In this document: piece by piece, positions 1-29,183 of the stretch
How the letters are laid out: each line of letters starts with the position of its first letter
Numbering within the stretch: the stretch's first letter is position 1
Program-made: the position numbers and the translations under genes
Assembly: GCA_963070105.1 (NCBI GenBank)
Contig: OY718806.1
Span: 9,863,690 to 9,927,689 of the forward strand
Direction: 5' to 3'
DNA: 64,000 nt
DNA from: Litomosoides sigmodontis
Lineage: Eukaryota > Nematoda > Chromadorea > Rhabditida > Onchocercidae
The notes under the pieces: model-generated
Databases searched by the model: none
The model's input: only the letters and a program-made list of their open reading frames with translations
Told to the model about the DNA's origin: nothing

Positions 1-2642
1 ATGATCAATTATATCATGCGTATTATGACCCTATTGATTGTCTGTTGCGTCATATCATATTCGTTCCAAAAAATCTAGATCAGAATTAAGTATTCGAATG
101 CATTTTAAATGTAGTTGTTTATTGCATTTATGTAAGGTGGAAATGGATAAGATACGTCAGAATTGAATCAAAAGCGGTGTTGCTTTGGCTGTAAATATAA
201 TGTGGGTTTCCTTAGGAGTGGGACCGTAAACAATTTTCTCTCCAAAGATTCACATGTTACAGGTTTCCTGATTATAAAAAGAGGCTTGTAAACATGGTGT
301 CGTTTCGAAAGATGCAATGAATAAAGTCCTGTACTAATTTAACAGTGGAAAACAGTGTTGATAGCAGCTAGCAAATGAATTCTTGTAATGGGATCAAAGG
401 ATAGTACTAATTGTTCGCATAGCACCAAACAACTGATTTTAAAATAAAGTGTATGATGGCATGCGTGGTAGTGCGTAAAATAGAATTTTCCCAGAAAAAT
501 GCCGTAGATATACTTGAGAGGAATTAGGCGCCTGAAGACAGTAGGCTGGTTGATATGCTCGTACAGTAATTTCAAATTTTGATTTCTGTTTCAAATATTC
601 AAATTCTTTGTGGCGGGAAGAATAGCTGTTATTTCACTGTCTTCTTCCCAGTGCTTTTTTCGGCTCACCAGGTATGCCTTTTTGACTCATCACTAACCGC
701 TTATAACAAACAGAAGAGGATTTATTTGTAATATGCTTAAATGACAAATTACAACCAATGATATGATGTGAAATGAAGGAGCTAACTTGGAATGACAATC
801 TTTCAAATTCCGTAATTCAAACAAAAATTCAATGAAACGAGCGCAATCGTATATCAACAGCGCTATCAGTATTATCATTGCTGTTGCCAACTACTATCAC
901 TTTTTGTCATGGAAGAGAAAGCATGACTTAATTTCACTTTTAATATTAATACAAAAAAAGGAGCGACCATTTTAAATGCTTAATTATTTATTGTTATTGC
1001 AACTACCACGAGTTTTCTATACCTCCCTCTTCCTATCTCTCTCTCTTATCATTATTATTTTTTTCTCGAGAAAAATTTCAAAAATTGTGGGCGAGGATTG
1101 GCTGGTGATAAAAGGCAGTAGACGAAAGAGAAGCATACGTTACATTGACATCGTATTTTGTTTTGTCTTTTTCAACGCAAAATTTATTATTTTCGAAATG
1201 AAATTTTCATTTTCTCTATTTCATTTAAATGAATGAAAACTGTGCACTGTTCGTTTCGCTTCTATTTGGGTTGTTGTCGATTTGTTTGCTGCCACAATAA
1301 TTTTTGCATTGGTTAAAGCGAAATTTCTCTCTTCCTCTTTTCCATCTCTTTTTTTGTTTTCTTTGTCTTTTTTCTAACTTGTTTCTATTTTCTTTTAAAG
1401 TTAAAATGTTTTGAAGAAATGATTTGAAAAAGTTTTAATAAATTTCATTAAAATCATCTATTAAAGTAAACAACAACTGTGTGTGTATGTATGCATGTAT
1501 GTATGTATATATGTATGTGTTGGTAAATCAGCGGAATTAACTGAGGAAATCGCCTCCGAAACTAACAATTAAAACGTAACTTACTGTCATGGCGTGTAAT
1601 TTGAATTATTCATACATACTGTAACTTTGAATTTGACGCTTACTACATGCATAAATTGCGATTTATTCAATTTCACATTTTTCATTTAGCAAAATGTTCG
1701 AATGGTGTAAAATTGCTTTTAGAACGAAGGCAGCTGATAATTTTCTGTTTTTCCAATTTAACATATGTTCATCGAAATGAGTTTGTACATACTACTGGTT
1801 ATTACAATGAATAATCTTATGCTTGTTATCTTTCTAATTGATTGAATTATCGATTTAACCAATTTGACAATTTATAGTTTACTTACTTGTTTGAAATGTA
1901 AAAGAGGCGAATTTTTGCTAAAATTTAGTGTTGAAAAAGAAATAATCTGTTGTCAGTTGTGTTATTACTACACTGCAATTTTACCATTCTTTTTAACGAA
2001 ATTTGATAAGAGTTATTAATCAATAATTAATGATTTTTGCCACTACAAGTTTATCAATTAATGAAATATTTTTAAAATGTTTTTTAGCTAAATTTTTTGC
2101 ACAAATAGTTATAAGTGCTCAATTGGAAATACTTATTACATAGAAAAAGTTTTTTTTTTAATTATTGAAATCAAAATATCACTTTTTGTAAGAAATTTGT
2201 CTTTTCTTTTTTAATGATAAAAAGATTTGTTAAAAATGAACAGTGACAATTAATTTATCAAAGAATGAAATGAAATAGCAATTTTCACAATGTATATAAT
2301 ATTTGATAATTTTTTTTTTGGGAAAGGAGGGAAAGGGAGAGGGAGGGGGGATAAATGTGCGCTTGAAATCTAATAATTTCATTTTCATATCGAAAAATCT
2401 ATTTACATAGTGATTACTACTATTTATCCTCTTTCCTCTTCTTCCGTTATGCAATTTTTACCATTTTGCAAACAAACCATTTTATGCTTGCGATATTTGG
2501 AATTTTTTTTTCCTTTTGAAAGTGAAAAGAATTTTTTTTTAACTTTTAAAAAACTTTTTTTGGTTGTAAATTACTTTAAACATGTATTTTACATGTATAA
2601 TATGAGTAATTTTCACGTGGAGTTTTAAAAAGTTTGAGTATT

Positions 2643-2680
2643 ATTAGAATAAATAGCAATTTCTTGCTATTTATTCTAAT
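2643..2680. repeat. Perfect 17-bp inverted repeat with 4-base loop
   Basis: ATTAGAATAAATAGCAA at 2643-2659 is followed by the loop TTTC and then its exact reverse complement at 2664-2680. The stem is fully paired. It is too short for a typical animal microRNA precursor and no flanking direct repeat was noticed, so its role is unknown. Confidence 0.85.
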
Positions 2681-3706
2681 GTCAATTGACACTCGTGTTT
2701 CCGATGTAAATTTGTGGATATTGCTGACCACCACCAATGCGTTATCGATATCAGTTCAAAAAAAGGATGATATACCAGAAATGGATAGCTATGATAAATG
2801 AAGTGGTGTAGAAGGTAAGAGAAAAAAATAATTGTTTAAGTATGAAAACGATTATTCAAATGGGAAAAAAGTATTTGGAAAACTTCCGAATGCATGTACA
2901 AAATGAATTTAATCTCACAGTTTTTAAATAACAAACCTGAAAATTGTTTGAATGAAAATATCGAATGTTACCAACTCCTAACAAGCATTTCGAATCTTTT
3001 AGTATAGATTATTTGGAAATGTTTTACAAATTTTCCAAAATTCATTATTTTAAGATTGATATTTTTGTTTAATAACATTATTATTGTTGTCAATTATTGC
3101 TAATTATCGTCATTTGTTATTGTTACCATTATTATTTAATTGTTATCATCCAAAGAAACGGTAGGATAAGGAAATGAGGGAGAGAAAATAAGGATAAGCT
3201 TTAGGTTATATAGTAGTGGATAAATGGTCCAATTACCGTTAGGGTGGTTGCAATTTTGACTGGGAGAGGGCGAGAGCAAACGAGGAAGAGGGAGAGAGAG
3301 AGAGAGGAAGAGAAAGAGGAAAGAGAAAAGAAGGAGAAAGGATTACTTTAAGTCTTAGTGATCATTGTTACGTTACGGTCATTATTATTGAATTACAACT
3401 GAATAGATGGGCACTTCATATATCGCCTTCGTCGCTCTTACGCAACGCCAAAAAAAATAAAAACAGAATAATTTATCAATTATTAGCAATATACTTTATA
3501 TAACACTTTAAACTTTATAATTTTTTGGTAAATAACCAAACAGAAAAAAGAATGCCGAAATAGAAATGGAAAGTAAAATTTGTTTCAATTTAATAAAATC
3601 TATGTAATTTGAAATAACAGCAACTAGTATAGTAGAAAATGTTAATTTTTAATTAAATAAATTCATGTGTAATAATAATATTATTAGACGTTACCCAAAT
3701 GTGAAG

Positions 3707-3707
3707 T

Positions 3708-3740
<33 letters not shown>
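3707..3740. repeat. (GA)n microsatellite
   Basis: Near-pure GA dinucleotide tract with one GC interruption, in intergenic DNA. Confidence 0.9.
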
Positions 3741-3999
3741 ATGGGATTGTAAAAGTGGTGAACAGATTGATGGATTGATGAGTGAATGAATTAATTGAAA
3801 GGAAGAGGAAGAGGAAAGGTAAATGCAATGCAAACTGTCATAATTGTCAAAATCTTAGAGTAGTAGCATATCGTTGTTGATTGAGGCTCTCATTCTCTTG
3901 TCTTTTACTAATTACATTAGTAAATTAAGCAGACTTTTGGATAGGCTTCTAGAAATAGTTTTAGTACCATCTCTAAACACGTACATCTATCTACTTGTG

Positions 4000-4028
<29 letters not shown>
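4000..4028. repeat. (CA)n microsatellite
   Basis: Pure CA dinucleotide run of 29 bases, in intergenic DNA. Confidence 0.95.
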
Positions 4029-4031
<3 letters not shown>

Positions 4032-4599
4032 TGCCATAGATAATGGAGCGGATGATGGGGTGTTATCAATAACAAAACTGTGGTTGCGATAGAAAGCAAC
4101 GACTGTGAGTGAGGTGATGACGATGCTGGTGGTAGCCGCATGGATGGTACATTTGCATATTGAATGCTCTTTCTCATCATTCCCTCCTCTTTCTTCGCCT
4201 CTCCTTCTACCTTTAACCGTATAGTATAAATAGTTTTGATGATAACAAATATTAGTATTAGTGGTAGTAGTCGTAACTGGAAGAGTAACAGTAATAGTGA
4301 GGATAGCTATAATTAATGACAAATAATATTAATCGTGATAGTAAATGATAGTAATAAGTAACATTGTGTTTTTGACGATGATAATTAATGAATCATAGTA
4401 GTAAGCAATAGTGATAATGATGATAGTGGTAGATGATAAGAATAGTGATAGTGACGAATAGGTAGTAGTGATAAGTGATTAGGATAGTAAATGATAACAA
4501 TAAGTAGTAATGTAATAGTGGTGGTGTAATAAGCGAAAAGGAGGAGAAAAAAGCGGACGATTGAATGAATGAAATGAGGTGTGATTTTGTTTTTTCTCT

Positions 4600-5647
4600 T
4601 TTTTTTGATGAAATGCGAAAAGTTTAACCGAGGATTACGGTAACGGAGGAAGGAGAAAGAAGAGGGGGAACAAATGGATGAAGTTGATGAATTCCCAAGG
4701 AAAGGAGGGAGAGGGATGCGATCATTATCCATTGGGAGAGACAGCTACGCAAATGGGAGGTTTAGGATGATTCGCCTTTGCGTCGCCCTCTCCTTCTACT
4801 TGCCCCGTCGCCCGCTCTCCCACACTGCACATCCGTTCTCGTCTCTTACTTCTCCTCCTTCCTTCTTCCTTCCTATTTGCCCTCCAGTTTCCTCTCAGTG
4901 AGGTGGTATTTCTGTAAACAGTTCACAAGTAACTGTGGAAGAGAGGGTAGGGTTTGTTGAGCTTACAGCTAACAGAAGTGTGGAGGAGGAAGCTACCGAT
5001 AGAAGGAGGGAAGGAAGGGAAGAAGGAAGATGGATGGGACAGGAAAAGAGAGCAGAGGGAAAGGAAGCTGACGGGAGGAAGAAACCGGGAAGAGGGGATA
5101 GAAAGACGTGGTGCCACGATGGTGGAGAGTGCAGCCGGAATTGGAAGGAAATAGTTTCGCCCGCTTTGGGAGCAATGGTGACCGTTTCATCGGGTTGTGA
5201 CCGATCTTTTCGGGAGTACACGAGAGGGTGATAACGAGGTGCGTGTATTGCGTGTCCTGTCCGTTTCCGTGTGTCTTTCTCTGCATTCGTGGGGGTGAAT
5301 TGATTTTGGGTGGGTGGGTTGGGCACAGTTTTCCTCGTCCCCTCCTCTTGTGTGCCCCCTCCCTCTACCCCTCTCCTTGTTTTCCCTCTGATAACGAGTT
5401 TGAGTTGGGGGGGGGTTGGATGGATGGGTGGCGATAACGGAACGGAGTTGTGCCCATCAGTCGGTCGTCCCGAGAGAAGACATTACACCAAGTTGCTTGC
5501 CTTTCTCCTCGCCATCGCTCCCTCCCTGTGACGAGCGAACCCCCTCCTCCTCCTCCTCCCCTCCTTGTGTGTCCTCTCTACTGTCAACCTACCCTCCCTG
5601 TCCTCCCCCTCCTCCTCCATCACCTCTCGATCATCATCAATCTGTAA
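4600..5647. promoter_or_regulatory. GC-richer purine/pyrimidine-asymmetric 5' flank of the zinc-finger gene
   Basis: Base composition shifts to clearly higher GC than the surroundings. The + strand is pyrimidine-rich at about 4780-4900, purine-rich (GGAGGAAG-like) at about 4930-5110, and pyrimidine-rich again (CTCCTCCTCC-like) at about 5335-5400 and 5500-5640, ending just before the ATG at 5648. Long overlapping frames here encode only Ser/Pro/Leu- or Arg/Glu-rich low-complexity peptides, so I read it as promoter or 5' UTR sequence. The regulatory role is inferred from position and composition only. Confidence 0.45.
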
Positions 5648-19561
<13,914 letters not shown>

Positions 19562-22500
19562 ACTGTCATCATCTGTTTTTGTGTTCTCGAAAGATTTTCG
19601 AAACTTCACAAGAATGTTGTAATTTGATATCAGAGACTGATGATGACAGGGTAATACTTTGATGGAGAAGGAATGAAGAGAGAATGCATGCGTTTGTCGC
19701 GTAAGAGACATTCTAACCTCGTTTTCGCCTCACCTTGTCTCGTTTTCCACCATGCTCTCCCACCGCCGATTGCAGCCATCCTCTTACGTGAAACCTCGTT
19801 TCCGTCTTGTGGTTTACTCCGTTTCTCCAATCTACCTTGAAATATCCACTCCGGCTGTCCGAAATGCTCCTCTTCTCAACTGCTGTAATGGTGCGAAATA
19901 AGGGAGGGGAAGGAGGAGGGCATCGGGAATCTCGAAATATGTCGACCTCAATCACTTTTGTTTTCTTCCTACTCCTTTTACCTCTCTCTTCTTCCCACAA
20001 TTTTTAAAATTAATTCTTAACAACGGTTACATCAAATACATTCTTCAGCATTAAACATTTCAAAGTTGCATCAAACAATCTTACTGAAACATTTAACATA
20101 AGATGGGCATTCCATATGATATGATATGGTATGACTCTCAGCAATAATAGCTCTGTGCCAATAACTAACATACATCGTTAATTTTTATTGCATTACAACA
20201 CTGCTGTCGAATTATTACCATCACTGCTTCAACTTGTAATTTGAGGCTAAAAACAAAAAGAGAGGAGGAGGGATTGCAAGCGAACTGAAACTTAACGCTC
20301 TTTTATGAATTTAATATCATTTTTTAATTTTTTTAAGTATCAATTATTTTGTGTGTGTTCGTATTTCTTAAAAAATGAGGAGAAATTTCGCTCTAATCGT
20401 TAGGATAAAACCCATTGTTTAATTATTTATAGTTGGACAACGAAGGATAATGAAGAGTGAGGAGGATGAAATGAACAGGATCAATTAAAAGTTGAAATGA
20501 TAAAATTTGATTTGAAACAGTTAAAAAAAAATTGCAACATTTTTTTTCAGTTTGATAATTACAAAATCTATATATCATTTAGCATTAGCATTTTTTTAAA
20601 TATATTTTGAAAATTTTGAGAAAGTTGTGCACTTCCGGAATTTAGCATTTCGTAATGCATCATCAGACCATAAAGGAATGTTGTTTTGCGGTTGATAGAA
20701 GAGGAGGAGGAAGGGGAAGTGAGTGGAGAAGGGGAGGACAGAGAGGAGCGGGGGAGAGGAACGAAAGGTTACGGGCTATCAAAAGGAGGACGAGAGGACA
20801 GAGCAAAACAAGAGGGATTGAGGGCAACCCATTGGGATTTTAACCCCCGGCCCCGTTAAACTGTGCGGCAACTAAACGAATATTACAACGTCAGCGACGA
20901 GGAAAAGTATTTTGATAGAGCTGGGGGTGATATTTTTATAAAAGATTGGTGGTGTACCAAACCACTACCATCACCGTCATCAGTAGTAATTACCTGATTG
21001 AAAAATTTTTGCCAAAATTGTCTCCGTTCTAATCATCTGTATGCATTTGAACTTTCCATTTCCTGCCTGCATCGGTCAACAAATTAGTTAACAAAATTCA
21101 CCTCTTCAATTATCTTCATTCCTCTTCTTCCTATTCCTCCTCCTCCTCCTCGCCCTGCCCTTCTGATACCGTTTGCTGTGATACTTCCTAACAATATTTA
21201 ATTGATGATATGTGATGAATTTGATGACAATTTCTTGCACTCAAGCAACGAAATCCTCAAGCAATCGCTCTCGGTTGTATTTGCTTGCTTTCCTCCTCCG
21301 TTCTTTCCTTCATTGCAACCATCTTTTTTACATCCATATTTTTCACAGTGGACGAAAGAGGGGAGCGAGGAGTTTTAGTCTCGGAATTTGGGCTTAAGTC
21401 TCGAAGTTCGGCAAAGAGTGAAAGAAGGGATATGTGGCAGAGAGGAGAAGAGATGGAAAAATAAAACCACAGATTTTTCCTTTTGTTTTTGTTGTTTTTA
21501 ATTTCTCCTCTCTTTGTCCATTCAACATTTCATGTCCTGAAATTTCTAATTTCTCCTCCATTCCGGAAACATTTGATAACTTCATAAGTAAAAGAATATG
21601 AAGAAAGCGGGAAGGAGAAGGGTTTTGATGCTTCCATTCGAAACAAATCATCATCCTCCGCACAACAGTTCCATCAATCCTCTCCTCCTTTTATGGGTTA
21701 CTCTTTTACACCTCTCTCTTCCTCTCTCTCCCACTCCTCCTTCACCCTCATTTCCCCATTCCGTTGAACTTTACACTGTACCTTTCCAGACAGCAATCAT
21801 TTATTATTAATTTACCTTGCGAACCGAGAAATTCGCTTCTGTTATCACTAAAATGGCACAACCTTTAAAAGTTATTTAAATTCATCAATTAAATAAATGC
21901 TAGAGTTAAAAAGTTACAATTCAAATGACAATACATAAATCATTGTCAAAAGCAAAATTAACCTCTTTAATCTTTTATCGACTAGAAAATTAAACTGTAA
22001 AGTATCCCAAGATCAGAAGAAATGAAAACAAGAATAAAGTGAAGGAAGGAAAATGAAAACATTCCAATCGCCAAATCTTTTTTTTCTTACTTTTTTCTCC
22101 TTCCTTTCTCCCTCTCTCTCCCTTTCTCTCTCTCTCTCTCTCTCTCCCTTTCCCTTATCATCTGATAGTAAAGAATTATGAAGGAATAGTCGCAAAAAAA
22201 AAAGCGAGAAACAGCGATGAAATTAGAAATGTGCTATTAATTCATGGCGGATATAATGAATACATTAGTGCATTTGTGCTTTGCAACGATTTCAAACAAA
22301 CTAACCAAGGAAATATGTAATTGCTGTAAGGAACAAAAAGAAAGATAAATACGTACGGTAAAATTAATTGCACACATTGAATTAAACTAAATTGAACAAA
22401 ACAAGAATTTAATAATCAGTATGTCATATGGATTTTACGAAAAATCTTATATTTAGCGATTACAAATTCAAAATGATTTATCAATAGAAAAATACGTAAT

Positions 22501-23061
22501 TTGATAACGAGCACGTAATTCCAGCAAATTGTTTTGGAAAAAATAGATTTAAAAATCATATCAAACACTGGGACGCATTTTTGCACGCCGCCCCTCACTT
22601 AAACTTAACACGAGTAATCTAGATTTTAACTTCTAGAATGTTCGGTTAGTAATGCGAGGGTGGGAGTTTGCTCGTAAAGTAAGTCGATTGATTCTGGAGT
22701 GATTTCCGTATGGTTTGGAGAAGTGATTGACTGCTTTATCGCATGACTAATTGGTTCAATTGCACTAAAGCGATAACTTTTTATAATGACGAAAAATTTG
22801 ATATTATGTTTCCAGTTCATGCTTATCGATTTGAAATGCAAGTATTTTGATGCATCCCAAGCAAACTTCCCTGCTGCTTTATTCAGTTTATTGGCAGCTG
22901 TTTCGTTAAGTCATTTTTCTACGTTTCGTAATTGTTAACTGTCTTTTTTTAACTTCCCGTAGCAGAATATTGAGAAATGACCCGGAAAAGTTGTTGTTTT
23001 CTGGAATGATAACAGTGATAAACATCAGCAAGAATGCAATGCTACTGACGATCGTGAGTGG
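19562..23061. other. Intergenic DNA between zinc-finger gene and membrane-protein gene
   Basis: No supported exon. It contains short GC-richer pieces (19.7-19.95 kb and 20.69-20.87 kb) with purine-rich tracts, and a CT tract at 22.11-22.15 kb. The last 200 bases hold a good acceptor-like site (CCCGTAGCAG ending near 22970), which could be a trans-splice site or the 3' end of an intron of the next gene. Confidence 0.5.
22111..22147. repeat. (CT)n microsatellite
   Basis: CT dinucleotide tract with CCCT interruptions, in intergenic DNA. Confidence 0.9.
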
Positions 23062-24960
23062 ATGTCACGTGCCGTCTTTTCCTTTGATTCTTTATGGGCT
23101 TTAAATCAATCTCGAGCTCTTCCCCGGTTTCATCATTTGGAGCTATTGTTGGTATACAGCAAAACTCTGTCCATGGATTACTTTATTCCTAAAGTCCGTG
23201 GCTTCATTTCGGGAGTGATCACTTGATATTTCAGGCGATTTGTGCTTTAGTCAATGATGAGTGGATTCACATTGATGATAACAGTAAAGAAATCCGAAAA
23301 GCAGCGCAGCTGGATGACAACAGTTCAGTTCGCACCGATAATTACTACAACTATGTTTCGCCATTCGTACGAGCTGCTCGCTGCAAGGGGTTTACTTTAT
23401 TCTCCAGTTTTTGAAAAAGATCGTTTTGTATTTTTTAATGGATTAGTTCTTATAGGATGTTGATGATTTACTTCTCTTGCTTCTTATCATGTCATATCTG
23501 AAGCTGTTTTTTTTTAATTTAAGCTTAAGGAAATAGGAACTATTTGCTTGGTTGATGGATGGATGTATGAGGACAACTTCCTGATGCATTGTATATGGGG
23601 GTAAGTTGAAGGAAAAGGAAAAATGGAAGGGGCAGAAATAGGCTGTGGTTCGACAAATTGAACGGTAAATTTAGTGAGTTAAGTTAAATTGAACTTTTAG
23701 GTCGTAAATAAGTTGAAACATAACGGAGTAACTCTAAGAAAGGAGTAAAAAACATGGGTGTAGTCTCTAGATTTTGTTTAATTTATGAGACAATTAGTTT
23801 GTTTGTTATGAAAATACGGCTTCTGTAACATTTCATGGTTTTCGAAATTTGGTAGTTAGAGAACTATGAATGTATGCATTAAGTTTGTAGAGTTGGTATT
23901 CGGCATTTCTGGCGCACTGCTAAATTCGGATCCTTCATCGATGTGAAAGGTGTTTATCATACAACTTATCACTTTGATGGAAAAGGTTATTCAGTTCTCT
24001 ATCTAGTATTTTAAAATTTATTATAATCGAAACACCGAAGTAATTGTTATGGGGTAAAATGGATAAAAGAGAGATGCTACACATCTGCAATTATATACGT
24101 AGTTGATTTTACATATCTTGACAAGTTTACAACATGTTTGATGGTATATTTAATAGTGTGTCATAATGGATTTTACTCATTTTATTTTTAGTTTGATATT
24201 TTTGCAGTGCTAATCGACTGTGTAACACCTTTGGTCGCCAACTTATTCTATGTCTTGATTGCCTTCTGTTTTGTTATTGTCGTAAAATCCACCTTGGCTT
24301 GCATTTTGAGCATTATTTCAACATCATCAGGATTTGTTAACTGGCTCAAGCAGAATACAATTTTGGAGATGAGTAGTAGTAAGCTATTCTTATATTTATT
24401 GGAGGTCCTCGAGTTTATGCTTAGAAGAAACTTTGAAATTTCAGTGATAATGGCAGCACTAGCATGTATTATAACTCTTGTTGTGGGAGCAGTGATTTAT
24501 TCGGTGTATCCATTTTCCGGTGTAACGGTAGGTGCGGGATCAGTGCTCATTGCAATAAGTGGTATTAGCTCATTTTTCGCCGCTGTGATAAGCCTGCGAA
24601 GGTGATTTTTATTTCTTTTTAATATATATAATTCATATTTCTTTTCGTTTGTATAATTCATGCTCTGTAAAAAGAATTAAAGTAACTTTGCAAAAAGAAT
24701 TCATAAATTTGCATAACGTTTCAACCGTCAAATTATATTTGTGAGAGTGTTTTTGCTTAGTGTATTTGTTGAAAATTAGTATATCCCCAACTTAAAATGT
24801 ATGCAAATTGAATTATAGGAAATACCGTGTTGCTCGTGAAAGGCGACTCCAAAATCAACGCCTATTATGTGCACGTTCACTTCGTTCGTGGAGGGAAATT
24901 GGTCATCGTCCCGAAGATATGCGACCAATCATAGATTTTGAACGTTATCTAGATTCGTGA
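23062..24960 (+). CDS. Multi-pass membrane protein, possibly TMEM127-like (about 269 aa)
   Basis: Six exons join with consistent phase: 23062-23151, 23235-23389, 23891-23985, 24208-24378, 24445-24601, 24819-24960. The protein has a moderately hydrophobic segment ending NDEWIHI near residues 27-43, then clear membrane spans at about 119-139, 172-191 and 197-221. A basic cytosolic tail begins LRRKYRVARERR. Order and spacing of the spans, the ALP...LLLAICAL...WIHI start, the AFCF segment and the GAG-containing last span resemble TMEM127, an endolysosomal tetraspan protein that restrains mTORC1 in vertebrates. This is recalled similarity, not a search result. The start is provisional: the protein-like frame stays open upstream of ATG 23062 back to a TGA near 22980, so an upstream exon is possible. 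Confidence 0.6.

Positions 24961-29183
<4,223 letters not shown>

Larger units (their letters stand above)
1..4600. other. AT-rich intergenic DNA, no gene supported
   Basis: I see no exon with both splice signals and a protein-like frame here. Open frames are short and low in complexity. The stretch holds a short perfect hairpin near 2.65 kb, a GA tract at 3.71-3.74 kb, a CA tract at 4.00-4.03 kb, and scattered TGATAG/GTAGTA-like sequence between 4.1 and 4.5 kb. Confidence 0.6.

Noticed and set aside
4895..5326. 143-codon minus-strand frame in the GC-richer block
   Set aside because: Ser/Pro/Leu low-complexity composition matching the purine-rich tract on the other strand; overlapping frames are equally open; no splice or family support.
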